The notes below the pieces were generated by a model that was not told the origin of the DNA, did no database searches, and was given only the letters and a program-made list of their open reading frames with translations. Of a stretch of 64,000 nucleotides of DNA, positions 33,920 to 43,406 are shown in pieces; position 1 is the first letter of the stretch; the number at the start of each line of letters is the position of its first letter. The DNA lies in NCBI GenBank assembly GCA_964444665.1, contig CAYUIE010000009.1, positions 70,514-134,513 of the forward strand. Direction: 5' to 3'. This stretch comes from CAYZTY01 sp964444665 (GTDB lineage Bacteria; Planctomycetota; Phycisphaerae; Sedimentisphaerales; CAYZTY01). The translations under genes and the position numbers were made by a program.

Positions 33920-36031
33920 ATGTCACAAGCCAACTCTAATAATAATCAGTCCCGGCATACTATTTTAATGTTTGCCCTGTTTCTTGGTCTTTTAATCAGC
34001 CTCTTTGACGCTTTAGTAATGACATTGTATGAAGTGCCCAGAGCAGCCGCATTTTACCGAGTGCTGGAGCCTGTTGCGGTAAAAATAATTATGATTTTTT
34101 TGCTGTATTGGGTACTATGGTTTCTTTTGGTATATCCCCTTGGCCAAGTGCTTAAACTACAGCAGCAGGCTTTAATAGTCTCACTGGCAGTCTTCATCGG
34201 CGTTGTTTATATTTCGTACCCGTCTTATAGTGCACGTTCCTGGGGCTCAATGTTACGGAATGTATATACGCTTTTATTTTTCACCGGTGTCTTCCTGAAG
34301 ATTGTGGTGTTTTCCTGGGCGGCGTATATAGTAGCAAAGGTAATTATTCAGTCAAAGTGGCGCTCTTTCGTGGTAGCGGTTTGTCTGACGGTTCCATTGC
34401 TGCTGGCCGAGACTGTAGCGGCGATGTGGGTAAATAAATTTTTGCTGCAACCGCTGCCGGACCGGATGGCGTTATTGTGGAAGAAGGTTTTTATCCTGCC
34501 CGTCCTTACAACCAATATCGTTTACCTGATTGCTGTTATTTTTACGCTTGTCGTCTTTTTATATTTTAGACGCAGCAGAGCTTTAGTTAGAATCCTGCAG
34601 GTTTTCGCTGTTCTTGTTTTTTTAGCTTCGGGAATGGTTTTCGTACTGGGTTCGGACAGGCCGCTGGCATCAAAGGCAAACGTCCGCACGGGTCATACTG
34701 TAAAACGAGTCATTTTGATAGTTATTGATACACTCAGGGCGGACGCATTATCCTGTTATGGCAGCCGGCAAATAGCTACACCGAATATTGACCGATTTGC
34801 GGCTGACGGTATTTTCTTCGAGAAGGCCTTTTCTGCGGCGCCTTGTACAACACCTTCAATGGCTTCTATTCTGACCGGCTTATCGCCTTTTGTACATATG
34901 ACTACGGTTTATAAATCGATTCTTCCTGATTCTCCGATGACATTGGCCGAACTGATGTATGATGAAGGTTACCTTACCCACGCTATTGGTGATAATCCCT
35001 TTCTTGCGCGAAGGAATTTCTCGCAGGGTTTTGTCGGCTATAACTTCTTTCCGAAAGCGCAGGACCGCTCCATCTTGGGAAAAGTTTTGTTGAGGTTGTT
35101 TTCGAAGCGTTTTGCCGTCACGGCGTCAACCAGTGACCTGACGCGGTTGGCTGTTGAATGGCTAAACTCAAATAAAGATAATGATTTTTTCTTATGGATA
35201 CACTATTTTGATCCCCACAGTCCATACACGCCGCCGGCCGAATACCTTCCGGACAGGCAGCCTCCCCCGGGTATGAAAAAGACTTTTGGTTCGACAAAGG
35301 GCAATCTGCCCGTTAGAAATGGTACTCTGAGATTTAATGGCGAGCAAAGAGAATGGATAAGGACACTCTATAGTTGTGAAGTGCCTTATGTGGACAGGAA
35401 TGTAGGAGTACTTCTGGACCACCTTAAGAAACTGAACTTATATGATGACACACTTATTATATTAACCAGTGACCATGGAGAGGAGTTTTGGGAGCACAAC
35501 GGTTTTGAACATGGCCACGCGCTGTATAATGAGCTGTTATGGGTTCCTATGATGATTAAACTTCCGGCCCCTTCGTTGCAAACCACGGTCCCGCAAATCG
35601 TTTCAAACGGGCGAATAGTGCCGACAGTGCTGGATTTGTGTGGTATAGATTATAAGCAGAATTATTTGTCGTATAGTTCTCTGGTGCCGGCCTGGTCAAC
35701 CTCATCAGAAATGAACGACGCAGTTCCGATAGTTTGTACAGGAGTGCGGTTTTATGAAGAGAAAGAATCTGTGATTTTTGATGGATTTAAATATATTCTT
35801 TCTTTGTTTTCAGGCAGGCAGGAGCTTTATGATTTGGCTCAGGACCCGGCCGAAACGTTTAATATCGCGCATTTGAATGAAACCGAGGTAGGTAATGCAA
35901 AGCAGATTCTAACTGAGAATCACAAGGAAGCCCAGAGATTAAAGCAGTTTTATTTTCTCGAAAGGCCTCAGGAGCGGGAAGTAGATTCAGAAACGATGCG
36001 GCAATTAAAATCATTAGGGTATGTTGAATAA
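33920..36031 (+). CDS. Membrane-anchored sulfatase-superfamily protein (copy 1)
   Basis: The 703-residue protein has five to seven membrane segments in residues 1-245, then an alkaline-phosphatase-fold domain. It shows VILIVIDTLRADALSCYG (metal Asp D270), CTTPSMASILTG (nucleophile region), HYFDPHSPYTPP and LTSDHGEEFWEHNGFEHGH (metal residues). The nucleophile position, two residues before the Pro, is Thr (T310), and the following Arg of true sulfatases is Met, so it cannot use formylglycine chemistry. Thr is the nucleophile in phosphoethanolamine and phosphoglycerol transferases of this fold. I infer an envelope phospho-transferase or hydrolase rather than a sulfatase. It overlaps its paralogue by 11 bp. 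Confidence 0.75.
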   Translation: MSQANSNNNQSRHTILMFALFLGLLISLFDALVMTLYEVPRAAAFYRVLEPVAVKIIMIFLLYWVLWFLLVYPLGQVLKLQQQALIVSLAVFIGVVYISYPSYSARSWGSMLRNVYTLLFFTGVFLKIVVFSWAAYIVAKVIIQSKWRSFVVAVCLTVPLLLAETVAAMWVNKFLLQPLPDRMALLWKKVFILPVLTTNIVYLIAVIFTLVVFLYFRRSRALVRILQVFAVLVFLASGMVFVLGSDRPLASKANVRTGHTVKRVILIVIDTLRADALSCYGSRQIATPNIDRFAADGIFFEKAFSAAPCTTPSMASILTGLSPFVHMTTVYKSILPDSPMTLAELMYDEGYLTHAIGDNPFLARRNFSQGFVGYNFFPKAQDRSILGKVLLRLFSKRFAVTASTSDLTRLAVEWLNSNKDNDFFLWIHYFDPHSPYTPPAEYLPDRQPPPGMKKTFGSTKGNLPVRNGTLRFNGEQREWIRTLYSCEVPYVDRNVGVLLDHLKKLNLYDDTLIILTSDHGEEFWEHNGFEHGHALYNELLWVPMMIKLPAPSLQTTVPQIVSNGRIVPTVLDLCGIDYKQNYLSYSSLVPAWSTSSEMNDAVPIVCTGVRFYEEKESVIFDGFKYILSLFSGRQELYDLAQDPAETFNIAHLNETEVGNAKQILTENHKEAQRLKQFYFLERPQEREVDSETMRQLKSLGYVE

Positions 36032-38144
36032 AGATAAAGTTATGTCAGGTTTAACCGCTAATTCAGACAAAAGAAATGGTCACTCGTTGGGCGCCATTTT
36101 GACGTTCGCCTTGTTTATTGGTCTTTTACTCAGCCTTTTGGACGTTTTGGCAATGTCATTATTTGAAGTGCCCGGAGTGACTGTATTTTGCCGGGTGATG
36201 GAGCCGGTTGCGTTAAAGATAATAATGATTGTGTTGCTGTATGGTGCTTTATGGTTTTTGTTTGTGTATCCACTTTCGCGTGTGTTTAAACTGCGGCAGA
36301 AGGCTTTAAGAATCTCACTGGGAATATTTATCGCTTTGGTTTATGAATCATATACGCTGTATGGATATGAAATATTTTCCTGGGGTTCGCTGGTACATAA
36401 TGTGCTTGTTCTTTTAATTATCGGAGGCTGGTTTCTGACGGTTTTAATATTCTCATGGGCCGGGTATTCGATTGCAAAGCTCATTATAAACTCGAAGTGG
36501 TGTACCGTTATAACAGCGGTTTGTCTGACGGCTCCATTACTGCTGGCTGAGACTATAACGGCAATGTGGGTAAATAAGTTGTTGCGGCAGCCGCCGAGGT
36601 TTTTTACCCTGCCCGTCCTGACAGCAAATATCGTTTACCTGATTGCTGTTATTTTTACTCTTGCCGTCTTTTTGTATTTTAGACGCAGCAAAGCTACGGT
36701 GAAAATCTTACAGGTTTTTGCTGTGCTCGTTTTTTTGGCTTCAGGGGTGATTTTCGTGCTGGGTTCGGACAGGCCGCTGGCATCAGAGGCGAACGTCCGC
36801 ACAGGTCATCCCGTCAAACGAGTGATTTTGATTATTGTTGATACACTCAGGGCGGATGCCTTGTCTTGTTATGGCGGCCGGCGAATAGATACGCCCTGTA
36901 TTGACCGACTTGCAGCTGACGGGATTTTCTTCGAGAAGGCCTTCGCGCCGTCACCCTGGACGACACCTTCGATGGCTTCTATCCTGGCCGGATTATCACC
37001 TTTTGTTCATATGGCTACGGATTATCAGTCAATTCTTCCTGGTTCTCTGCCGACATTGGCAGAACGAATGTATGATGATGGCTACCTTACTCACGCCATT
37101 GGAAAAAATCCGATGCTCGTCCGCAGTAATTTCTCACAGGGATTTATTGGCTATAATTTCTTCCCGAAAAGGCCGGACTTTTCTCCCTGTGGCAGAATTT
37201 TGTCCCGGTTCTTTCCGAAGCGTTTTGCCAGCTCGGTAGAAACCAGTGACCTGACGCAGTTGGCCATCGAATGGCTCGATTCGAATTACGATAAGGATTT
37301 TTTCTTGTGGTTACACTATTTTGACCCCCATGTGCCATATAAACCACCGCTCGAATATCTTTCCGGCAGGCAGCCTCCTGCCGGTATGAGAACGAGTTTT
37401 GCCACGGAAGGTGCCAATCGCTCCGTGCGAGATGGCACTCTGAAGCTGAATCCTGAGCAGAGAGAATGGGTAAGGACTCTCTATGATTGTGAAGTCATTT
37501 ATGTGGACAGGAATGTTGGAATGCTTCTGGACCACCTGAAGGAACTGAACTTATATGATGATACCCTTATTATATTAACCAGTGACCACGGTGAGGAGTT
37601 TTGGGAGCACGGCGGTATTGACCACGGCCACACGCTGTATAATGAGCTGTTATGGGTTCCTATGATTATCAAACTTCCGGCTCCTTACTTAAAAACCGCG
37701 GTCCCGCAAAAGGTTTCAAACGGGCAGATAGTACCGACAGTGTTTGAATTATGCGGGATTGACTATAAGCGGGATTATTTGTCGTATGATTCTTTAGTAC
37801 CTGCCTGGTCAGCCTCATCGAAAGTGGATGCCGAAGTTCCGATAGTTTGTACCGGCTTGCTGTACTATGAAGAGAAAGAATCAGTGATTTTTGACGGATA
37901 TAAGTATATTCATTCTTTATTTACAGGCCGGCAGGAATTTTATGATTTAACTGAAGACCCGGCCGAAAGGTTTAACATTGAGCACCTCTCTGAAACTAAG
38001 GTAGGTAATGCAAAGCAGATTCTGACTGAGAATGATAAGGAAACCCGGAGATTGAAGAAGATTTATTCTCTTGAAGGAGCCCAGAAGCAGGAAGTGGATG
38101 CAGATACGATGCGGCAATTAAAATCATTGGGGTATGTTCAATAA
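36021..38144 (+). CDS. Membrane-anchored sulfatase-superfamily protein (copy 2)
   Basis: The 707-residue tandem paralogue of the previous protein has the same layout: N-terminal membrane bundle, VILIIVDTLRADALSCYG, PWTTPSMASILAG with Thr at the nucleophile position and no Arg, HYFDPHVPYKPP, and LTSDHGEEFWEHGGIDHGH. The two differ mainly in the membrane region and surface loops. Both end in MRQLKSLGYV, a tail common in this family. The start at 36021 overlaps the end of copy 1, so they are probably translated together. Separate substrates or a heteromeric pair are both possible; the sequence does not decide. Confidence 0.75.
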   Translation: MLNKDKVMSGLTANSDKRNGHSLGAILTFALFIGLLLSLLDVLAMSLFEVPGVTVFCRVMEPVALKIIMIVLLYGALWFLFVYPLSRVFKLRQKALRISLGIFIALVYESYTLYGYEIFSWGSLVHNVLVLLIIGGWFLTVLIFSWAGYSIAKLIINSKWCTVITAVCLTAPLLLAETITAMWVNKLLRQPPRFFTLPVLTANIVYLIAVIFTLAVFLYFRRSKATVKILQVFAVLVFLASGVIFVLGSDRPLASEANVRTGHPVKRVILIIVDTLRADALSCYGGRRIDTPCIDRLAADGIFFEKAFAPSPWTTPSMASILAGLSPFVHMATDYQSILPGSLPTLAERMYDDGYLTHAIGKNPMLVRSNFSQGFIGYNFFPKRPDFSPCGRILSRFFPKRFASSVETSDLTQLAIEWLDSNYDKDFFLWLHYFDPHVPYKPPLEYLSGRQPPAGMRTSFATEGANRSVRDGTLKLNPEQREWVRTLYDCEVIYVDRNVGMLLDHLKELNLYDDTLIILTSDHGEEFWEHGGIDHGHTLYNELLWVPMIIKLPAPYLKTAVPQKVSNGQIVPTVFELCGIDYKRDYLSYDSLVPAWSASSKVDAEVPIVCTGLLYYEEKESVIFDGYKYIHSLFTGRQEFYDLTEDPAERFNIEHLSETKVGNAKQILTENDKETRRLKKIYSLEGAQKQEVDADTMRQLKSLGYVQ

Positions 38145-38175
38145 AGGCATTTTTCTTCGAAGGCTTGTGGTTTTA

Positions 38176-39822
38176 TTACTCGCTGTAATATCTCTCATCG
38201 GTCATCATCCAGCGGTCTGCAAGAACGGAAAAGTCCGTCATATCCACCTGCTCGTCCGGCCACAAATCGGCATCGAGCCCCGTGCCTTGTTCGAGCCATT
38301 CTTCTGTCAGATAGCTTAAGTCATTATAATCGACAATATAATCCAGGTCGATATCTCCGCCCAGTGGCGGCAGCAATTCAAAAGCCATCGCGTAGGCACG
38401 GTTCGTTTTGGTAGTGCTGTTTTTAAGGACAATTTCGTATGTGCCGTCTTCCGGCAGGACAATATCCACCTTTTCAAGGTTGTCGAGCGTGTTGGTTTCT
38501 TCGTATAGACTGAGTTCTTCGGGTATTTTCACGATGCTTAGGTCAAGATTAAATTTGGGGGAAGATTCTTCACTGTAGTTCGATGATATCTTTCTAATCT
38601 TTCTATTCCATGTTACTGTCAGCACCAGTCGGTGATTTTTACTTCCGGTTATTTGGTAAGTGTCTTCCTGTCCTGCTGTAGTTATTGTCTCATATGCCCA
38701 GCCTTTTTCCGCTAAAATCGGTGTGTCTTTATATACCTTTCCTGCTGCAAGCAGCTCGTATGCCCGCAGGGCATCGATTCGCCCGTAGCCGCGCTCCGTA
38801 TGCCATACATTGTTCGGTTCCGCCGGGTTGGTTGAGTAGCCCGACTTATCTAAAATATTCGGAAAGGTTGAATTGACAATCGCCGCCTTGATAACGTCGT
38901 TTTGTCCATCGTCCGGCTCACTTATCGTATCGTCGGCCAAACCCAAAAGAAGCGCCGCAACGCCGCCTGTATGAGGTGTAGCATAACTTGTTGCCCCGGC
39001 TGAAGATGTGTGTGTAGTCCAGGAGGTGTCGCTGTTGACGCTTGGCACCGTTTGGTTTTGCGAAGGAGCTGTCAGTTCGGGCTTAAGTCTGTCATCGAGG
39101 GTTGGTCCGGGGTTGCTACCGGAGCCGACTTTGCGGTAAACGTCCGGGTCGGTTACTATCAGTCCGCCTGTTGTTATGCCGTTATAGCAGTCGCCGAATA
39201 CGGTTACCTCATTCTCAACGTTGCCGGCGGCGAGGGCGAAAAGCACATTATGCTCGTATGCGTAGTAATCATAAAGCATACTCCACTGGCTTTGTCCGTT
39301 AGGTGTTACTGTATCCGGGTCGAACTGAAAGCCGGTAACAATCACTCTACAGTTCTGATTCAGCACCAGCTCTTGCAGTGCGTTCTCTATATAATTGATG
39401 GTAATTTGTCCGTTATCTTTTAATACGCGAGCGCTATGAATGTTGCTGCCGGGTGCGGCGCCGATGTCATCGGGAAATCCCTGACCGCCTCTACTGGCGA
39501 TGATTCCGCCCATCATAGTTTCGTGAAGGGTAATACTCACACCATCGCCGGAAAAGTCGTAACAAAATGCGTGGCTATCTCCGACAGGAAGGCCGTTAGA
39601 ATCTTTCTCGTAAAAAGCCTCGTGTGTTTCCCGAATGTTGCCGCCTGCAATGAGTCCTATGTTTACATCTTCGCCGGTTTCACCGAGCAGCCATACATCC
39701 TGTGCATTTGAACCATCTGGGGCCGTAGATTCAGCCAGACCGTATACGGCACTGGTTAACAAGAGAAGCCAAAGGACAGCCCCCCACGCTGTTCTATATG
39801 GTGTAACGTTGCCTTTTAACAA
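38176..39822 (-). CDS. Subtilisin-like (S8) exported protein with half-dockerin tail, catalytic Asp missing
   Basis: The 548-residue protein has a signal peptide (WLLLLTSAVYGLA) and an S8 fold. LHETMMGGIIASRG carries the probable catalytic His (H100), ALAAGNVENE the oxyanion Asn (N201), and SSAGATSYATPHTGG the nucleophile Ser (S279). The first motif reads GLIAGGNIRETH where V-I-D-T-G is usual, so the catalytic Asp is replaced by Ala (A59). A beta-domain of the pre-peptidase C type follows (about 375-480), then a dockerin-like tail with GGDIDLDYIVDYNDLSYLTEEWLE. Activity is therefore doubtful; a binding or pseudo-protease role is possible. It lies convergent with the sulfatase pair. Confidence 0.78.
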   Translation of the reverse strand: MLKGNVTPYRTAWGAVLWLLLLTSAVYGLAESTAPDGSNAQDVWLLGETGEDVNIGLIAGGNIRETHEAFYEKDSNGLPVGDSHAFCYDFSGDGVSITLHETMMGGIIASRGGQGFPDDIGAAPGSNIHSARVLKDNGQITINYIENALQELVLNQNCRVIVTGFQFDPDTVTPNGQSQWSMLYDYYAYEHNVLFALAAGNVENEVTVFGDCYNGITTGGLIVTDPDVYRKVGSGSNPGPTLDDRLKPELTAPSQNQTVPSVNSDTSWTTHTSSAGATSYATPHTGGVAALLLGLADDTISEPDDGQNDVIKAAIVNSTFPNILDKSGYSTNPAEPNNVWHTERGYGRIDALRAYELLAAGKVYKDTPILAEKGWAYETITTAGQEDTYQITGSKNHRLVLTVTWNRKIRKISSNYSEESSPKFNLDLSIVKIPEELSLYEETNTLDNLEKVDIVLPEDGTYEIVLKNSTTKTNRAYAMAFELLPPLGGDIDLDYIVDYNDLSYLTEEWLEQGTGLDADLWPDEQVDMTDFSVLADRWMMTDERYYSE

Positions 39823-40027
39823 ATCACCCTAACTCCCTTATGGCAATCGATTTTCGATATATTATAACATATTGCCGTAACTTTTCATAGCAAAAAACCT
39901 GCTTTTTTGACCTTTCGATATCAATTTCTGTTTATTATCAGACTATAGTTTGAAAATCCCTCATTTTCTCTTCTTACTGAAATGATAAGTACCGATAAAC
40001 GAAGTCTTTTTATCCGCTTGAGTTTGT

Positions 40028-40828
40028 TTAAGTCTTATTTTCTTGGTTTTGCCGAATTACATCTGTTTTTATGGCCAGGCAGAATAGATTTGTTGATTCG
40101 AATACCTTGGCATCCAGCCTGTATATTTTATCCAGCAGTGCATCTATGGGTCTTGCCCATCGCAAAAGACGCCGGCTGTTGATAATCAATCGGCTGAAGA
40201 ATCCGCTGCCGTCAAAAACTGTTACGCTGAATCCGCATTGCTCCAGCATCGCTTTCAGTTTCTTTCGTTTGAAATGTTCGTGCCATGCCTTATCCGCCGA
40301 AATATCGCCAATCAGGCCGTCCGGATTTGATACGTAACGATACTCGTAATCTTCCCGTGAGTGTGAAAGGCAATAATACCAGCGGTGCAATCTTGGGAAA
40401 CGGAACTTCAGGTTTCCTAAATCGAGGAATGAAAATAAATGTTGGCCCGGCAGCGTGACAATCAGTTTCCCATCCTGCCTGAGCACGCGATTTAACTCTG
40501 TTAGCAGCTCAGCCTGTCCGGTGATATGTTCAAGCACATCCAGGATTGTAATCGAGCCGAAGGTCTCCTCAGTAAACGGAAGGGGCACTGACTGGGTGAT
40601 ATGTATTATCTCCAGGTTTGGATGAAGCTCTCTGCTGGTCTCGACCGCCTGTCTTGATATGTCCACGCCGACTAATCGGTCGATGTTTTTCGCCTTTAGG
40701 GTATTCAGGAATTTGCCCTGATAGCAGCCGAAATCCAGATGTGCGTTCTGGTTTGCCGGAACATATTCCCACGCAAAGCCGTAACGGGTGTATCCATGCG
40801 GATTTTCCGGACTGAGCCTGGTATGCAT
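40028..40828 (-). CDS. Class I SAM-dependent methyltransferase
   Basis: The 266-residue methyltransferase has the SAM loop HLDFGCYQGKFLNTL, the acidic residue in VGVDISRQAV, and ITILDVLEHITGQAELLTELNRVLRQDGKLIVTLPG, the usual motif III-IV region. This is the Methyltransf_11/23 pattern. The C-terminal ~80 residues, rich in Lys, Arg and aromatic residues, look like a small membrane-touching or acceptor part. In this operon it probably methylates a sugar or lipid-linked intermediate, which is inferred from its neighbours. It is the last gene of the minus-strand polysaccharide operon, 8 bp after the DUF2723 gene. Confidence 0.78.
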   Translation of the reverse strand: MHTRLSPENPHGYTRYGFAWEYVPANQNAHLDFGCYQGKFLNTLKAKNIDRLVGVDISRQAVETSRELHPNLEIIHITQSVPLPFTEETFGSITILDVLEHITGQAELLTELNRVLRQDGKLIVTLPGQHLFSFLDLGNLKFRFPRLHRWYYCLSHSREDYEYRYVSNPDGLIGDISADKAWHEHFKRKKLKAMLEQCGFSVTVFDGSGFFSRLIINSRRLLRWARPIDALLDKIYRLDAKVFESTNLFCLAIKTDVIRQNQENKT

Positions 40829-40836
40829 ATCAGCCT

Positions 40837-42369
40837 TTAATTCGTTTGTTTTGGCACTACACGCCAGATAATACCTGCCGGGACAAAGTCGTATCGCTCG
40901 AGCACAAAGGCCGGAGTATATCCTTTCGTGAGCGAGACTACATATATATTCCGATTCGCTAACAGATTTTCAATGGTTTCCTTATTAACTACAGGTGAAT
41001 TTTTACTGCCGACGAAACCTGCTGTTATCTTTACGTCCGGACGTTTATTTTTAACTTCCTGTTCGTATAACAGTGGAAAGACAGTGGTGGAATCTGCCAG
41101 GATTATACTGTTTGGCTCCACGATACTTAATACCTCGTTTGCAAATCGCTTGGGCCCATCACATCCGGTTCGCCAGGGTTGCAGAAAGTATTTGTACTCG
41201 TCACGATATGGTATCTGTCGAGGTCTGCCCTGAATCCCGAGTTTACCGGCAATTTTCGGAACGGTAAGATACACTGGTATTGGTAATAGTGTACATACTA
41301 CAACAAGGTAAGCAATTATCTTGCGATTCGGCCGTCTTACAAACATCTCAAACCCCGCACCTATTAGCAGTGAAACCAGGCAGTAAAAAGGAATGAAAAA
41401 GGCATATCTGTCGACAATTGTGTAGCGAAAAGCAAACACAAAGAACAGCAGAGTCAATATCCTGACGATATTTGCAAAGGCCCTGTTTGGCGATAGTCTG
41501 TGAAGACTGTAGGCTCCGATGAAAAAAAGAAGAACATTAGGAGTTGGAAAGTTAAGCAGTATCCACATTATGTTTTCTTTGACGATTTTTGCCGAGATGG
41601 TTGTGTTTAGAACTAATGTTCGGTATTTATCTGCGAATATTGCCGAGCTAAGTGTACCGCCCAGGTCTCCTGTTTGAGCGATGTTTTTAATAATCAGGTA
41701 TTCGAAAGGCATCGCCCCCGCAATCCAGAACAAAATAATGATTCCAAGTTGTCTTAATCTAATCTCTCTTTTTACTAATAGCACAACCAGAAAAGTCCCG
41801 TAACAGGCCAGACCAATAACTCCCAGCATATGGTCTGCTATGGCCAGGCCGTTGAACAGTCCTAACAGATACAGATATTTTGGTGATTTAGTTTTGCTGT
41901 ATAGAACAACTGCCACCAGCTCCAGCAGTAAAAATACCGTGTAAAGATTATAAGTCTCTGGAATTGTCGCGTGTCGCCAGAAGGTATGAGATAGCGCCAA
42001 ACTCACTGCACCTATAAGTGCAGAAAACATGCTGCCCAGCCACAGTCGAAGAAGCAGGAATAAGTTCGCTACCGCCACCGCTCCTGCCAGAGCGGAAACC
42101 AGATTGACCCTGTACCCGAATTGGCCTATCGGGATGTACTTGGCGCCAATCGCGATTATATAAAACAGTGGATGCGACATAGCCAGCCCTCGGCTGCCCA
42201 TTATGTCGTTGTGCCAGACCCGATACTGTATCATACCGCTGTCCTGCCATACCGAACCGGGTGCGCAGGTAGCTATGTAAAGTAGTAGCGCGCTTAAAAG
42301 GACGATAATATACCCCCGAACAACTCCACCCCCAATCTTGATAGCCTCTCTTTGATTCTGTTTTTCCAT
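40837..42369 (-). CDS. DUF2723-family membrane protein (GT-C-like)
   Basis: The 510-residue membrane protein has about ten hydrophobic segments. The first loop, TCAPGSVWQDSGMIQYRVWHNDIMGSRGLAMSHPLFYIIAIGAKY, is the DUF2723 signature (A-P-x-V...DSGE...HP-x-x-Y). The conserved DS pair is present, but Glu is replaced by Met. A large C-terminal soluble part is on the outside. The family is thought to transfer sugars from polyprenyl phosphate. It follows the small membrane protein by 15 bp. The start is ATG at 42369. Confidence 0.72.
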   Translation of the reverse strand: MEKQNQREAIKIGGGVVRGYIIVLLSALLLYIATCAPGSVWQDSGMIQYRVWHNDIMGSRGLAMSHPLFYIIAIGAKYIPIGQFGYRVNLVSALAGAVAVANLFLLLRLWLGSMFSALIGAVSLALSHTFWRHATIPETYNLYTVFLLLELVAVVLYSKTKSPKYLYLLGLFNGLAIADHMLGVIGLACYGTFLVVLLVKREIRLRQLGIIILFWIAGAMPFEYLIIKNIAQTGDLGGTLSSAIFADKYRTLVLNTTISAKIVKENIMWILLNFPTPNVLLFFIGAYSLHRLSPNRAFANIVRILTLLFFVFAFRYTIVDRYAFFIPFYCLVSLLIGAGFEMFVRRPNRKIIAYLVVVCTLLPIPVYLTVPKIAGKLGIQGRPRQIPYRDEYKYFLQPWRTGCDGPKRFANEVLSIVEPNSIILADSTTVFPLLYEQEVKNKRPDVKITAGFVGSKNSPVVNKETIENLLANRNIYVVSLTKGYTPAFVLERYDFVPAGIIWRVVPKQTN

Positions 42370-42384
42370 TTGCCTGTTTTTCTC

Positions 42385-42750
42385 TCAGGCCGAATAAAGG
42401 ATAACTATTCCCACCGCCGCTACAACCACGGCCGCTATTCGAAGAAATACTTCCGATTTTTCCAGCCACCAGTTTATCATTGTCTTCAATCTATCAAGTT
42501 TCATTGTCAACATTACAATTCCTGAAATTAACAACAACAGTCCCAAAACTATTATTACCCAGATGATTCGGCACTGTGAAGCGGCAAGCAAAAAAATAAT
42601 GCTCAGCGCGATTCTTAAACTCGCGGCTATGTATACTCGTTTGCCCCGGCTGATAAATTCCGCCAACTTTTTCAGGAATTCGGGCTTGAGTAGAAACAGT
42701 ATTCCTTCCAGAACAATTAGTAGGCCGATTATTTTGATTAGTATTTGCAT
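42385..42750 (-). CDS. Small membrane protein, unknown
   Basis: The 121-residue protein has four hydrophobic segments (about 1-19, 41-60, 64-83, 99-119) and short basic loops (FISRGKRVY, KLDRLKTM). It recalls small DUF2065/YjeT-like proteins in spacing, but I cannot assign a family. It sits in the polysaccharide operon between the NusG paralogue (60 bp upstream) and the DUF2723 gene (15 bp downstream), so it is probably a partner of an export or glycosyltransfer step. The ATG at 42750 is the natural start because the first helix follows directly. Confidence 0.62.
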   Translation of the reverse strand: MQILIKIIGLLIVLEGILFLLKPEFLKKLAEFISRGKRVYIAASLRIALSIIFLLAASQCRIIWVIIVLGLLLLISGIVMLTMKLDRLKTMINWWLEKSEVFLRIAAVVVAAVGIVILYSA

Positions 42751-42810
42751 AGTAAAACCCTTTCGAATTTGTTTCCTTAACGCCTCTTTAACTATCCCTG
42801 CTCTGGTGCG

Positions 42811-43362
42811 CTATTGCTCTATCGGTTCCACTAAGTCGATATCTATCTCAAGACTCGTTGCCTGCCCTAACATATCTATTTGCAGCACTAATCGAGTATC
42901 GTAGTGTGTGGTCACTATTATCCCCTGCAAATCCGCCAGAGGGCCGCCTATGACCCGGCAGTGCTGTCCCGCCTTGAGGTATTTATGCGGCCTTAAGAGA
43001 ACTCCTGCGCTTATCGCCTGCTCAATCTGGGAAAGCTCGTCAACTAATTTATCCTGGTCTCTAACCTCCAGCACGTGCGCCACACGGTTCGTTCGCAGCA
43101 CTTCGAGCCGGTCCCTTTCATCTCCGCAAAAGAAAAGATAACCGCTGAATAAGGGCAGCAGGGACCGCACCGTTCTGCCCCGCGTGCGCCGTACTTTCCA
43201 GTTCATAGGAAGAAAATAGCTTATATTCTTATTCAAATTATCCCACGCCAGCGCCTTCTCGTTTCGGCTCCGCGTATGCGCCACCCACCACCTGCCTGTA
43301 AAATCGGTAATAGCCTTTTCTGCGGGCCAGCTGATAGGAGGATTTTCACTCTCTTTAAGCAT
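42811..43362 (-). CDS. NusG/RfaH-family transcription antitermination factor
   Basis: The 183-residue protein has an N-terminal NGN domain (about 24-115: WWVAHTRSRNEKALAWDNL, then FLPMNWKVRRTRGRTVRSLLPLFSGYLFF). The C-terminal KOW domain (about 128-183) has LKAGQHCRVIGGPLADLQGIIV. Specialised NusG paralogues (RfaH, UpxY, LoaP) bind RNA polymerase and help it read long polysaccharide operons. Its place as third gene in such an operon, and its difference from a housekeeping NusG (no long acidic insert), suggest this role. It begins 44 bp after the aminotransferase gene. Confidence 0.82.
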   Translation of the reverse strand: MLKESENPPISWPAEKAITDFTGRWWVAHTRSRNEKALAWDNLNKNISYFLPMNWKVRRTRGRTVRSLLPLFSGYLFFCGDERDRLEVLRTNRVAHVLEVRDQDKLVDELSQIEQAISAGVLLRPHKYLKAGQHCRVIGGPLADLQGIIVTTHYDTRLVLQIDMLGQATSLEIDIDLVEPIEQ

Positions 43363-43406
43363 ATTTAATCTTCTAAATAATACAAAATCGTATTGCTGAT
43401 TTCCAG

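Noticed and set aside
33920..38144. True sulfatases needing formylglycine
   Set aside because: The C/S-x-P-x-R motif is absent in both proteins (T-T-P-S-M), and no maturase gene is near.
38134..38319. 61-codon plus-strand frame after the second sulfatase-like gene
   Set aside because: Most of it is antisense to the S8 gene. Its start resembles the overlap start seen between the two sulfatase-like genes and may be a relic, but there is no domain or ribosome binding site.
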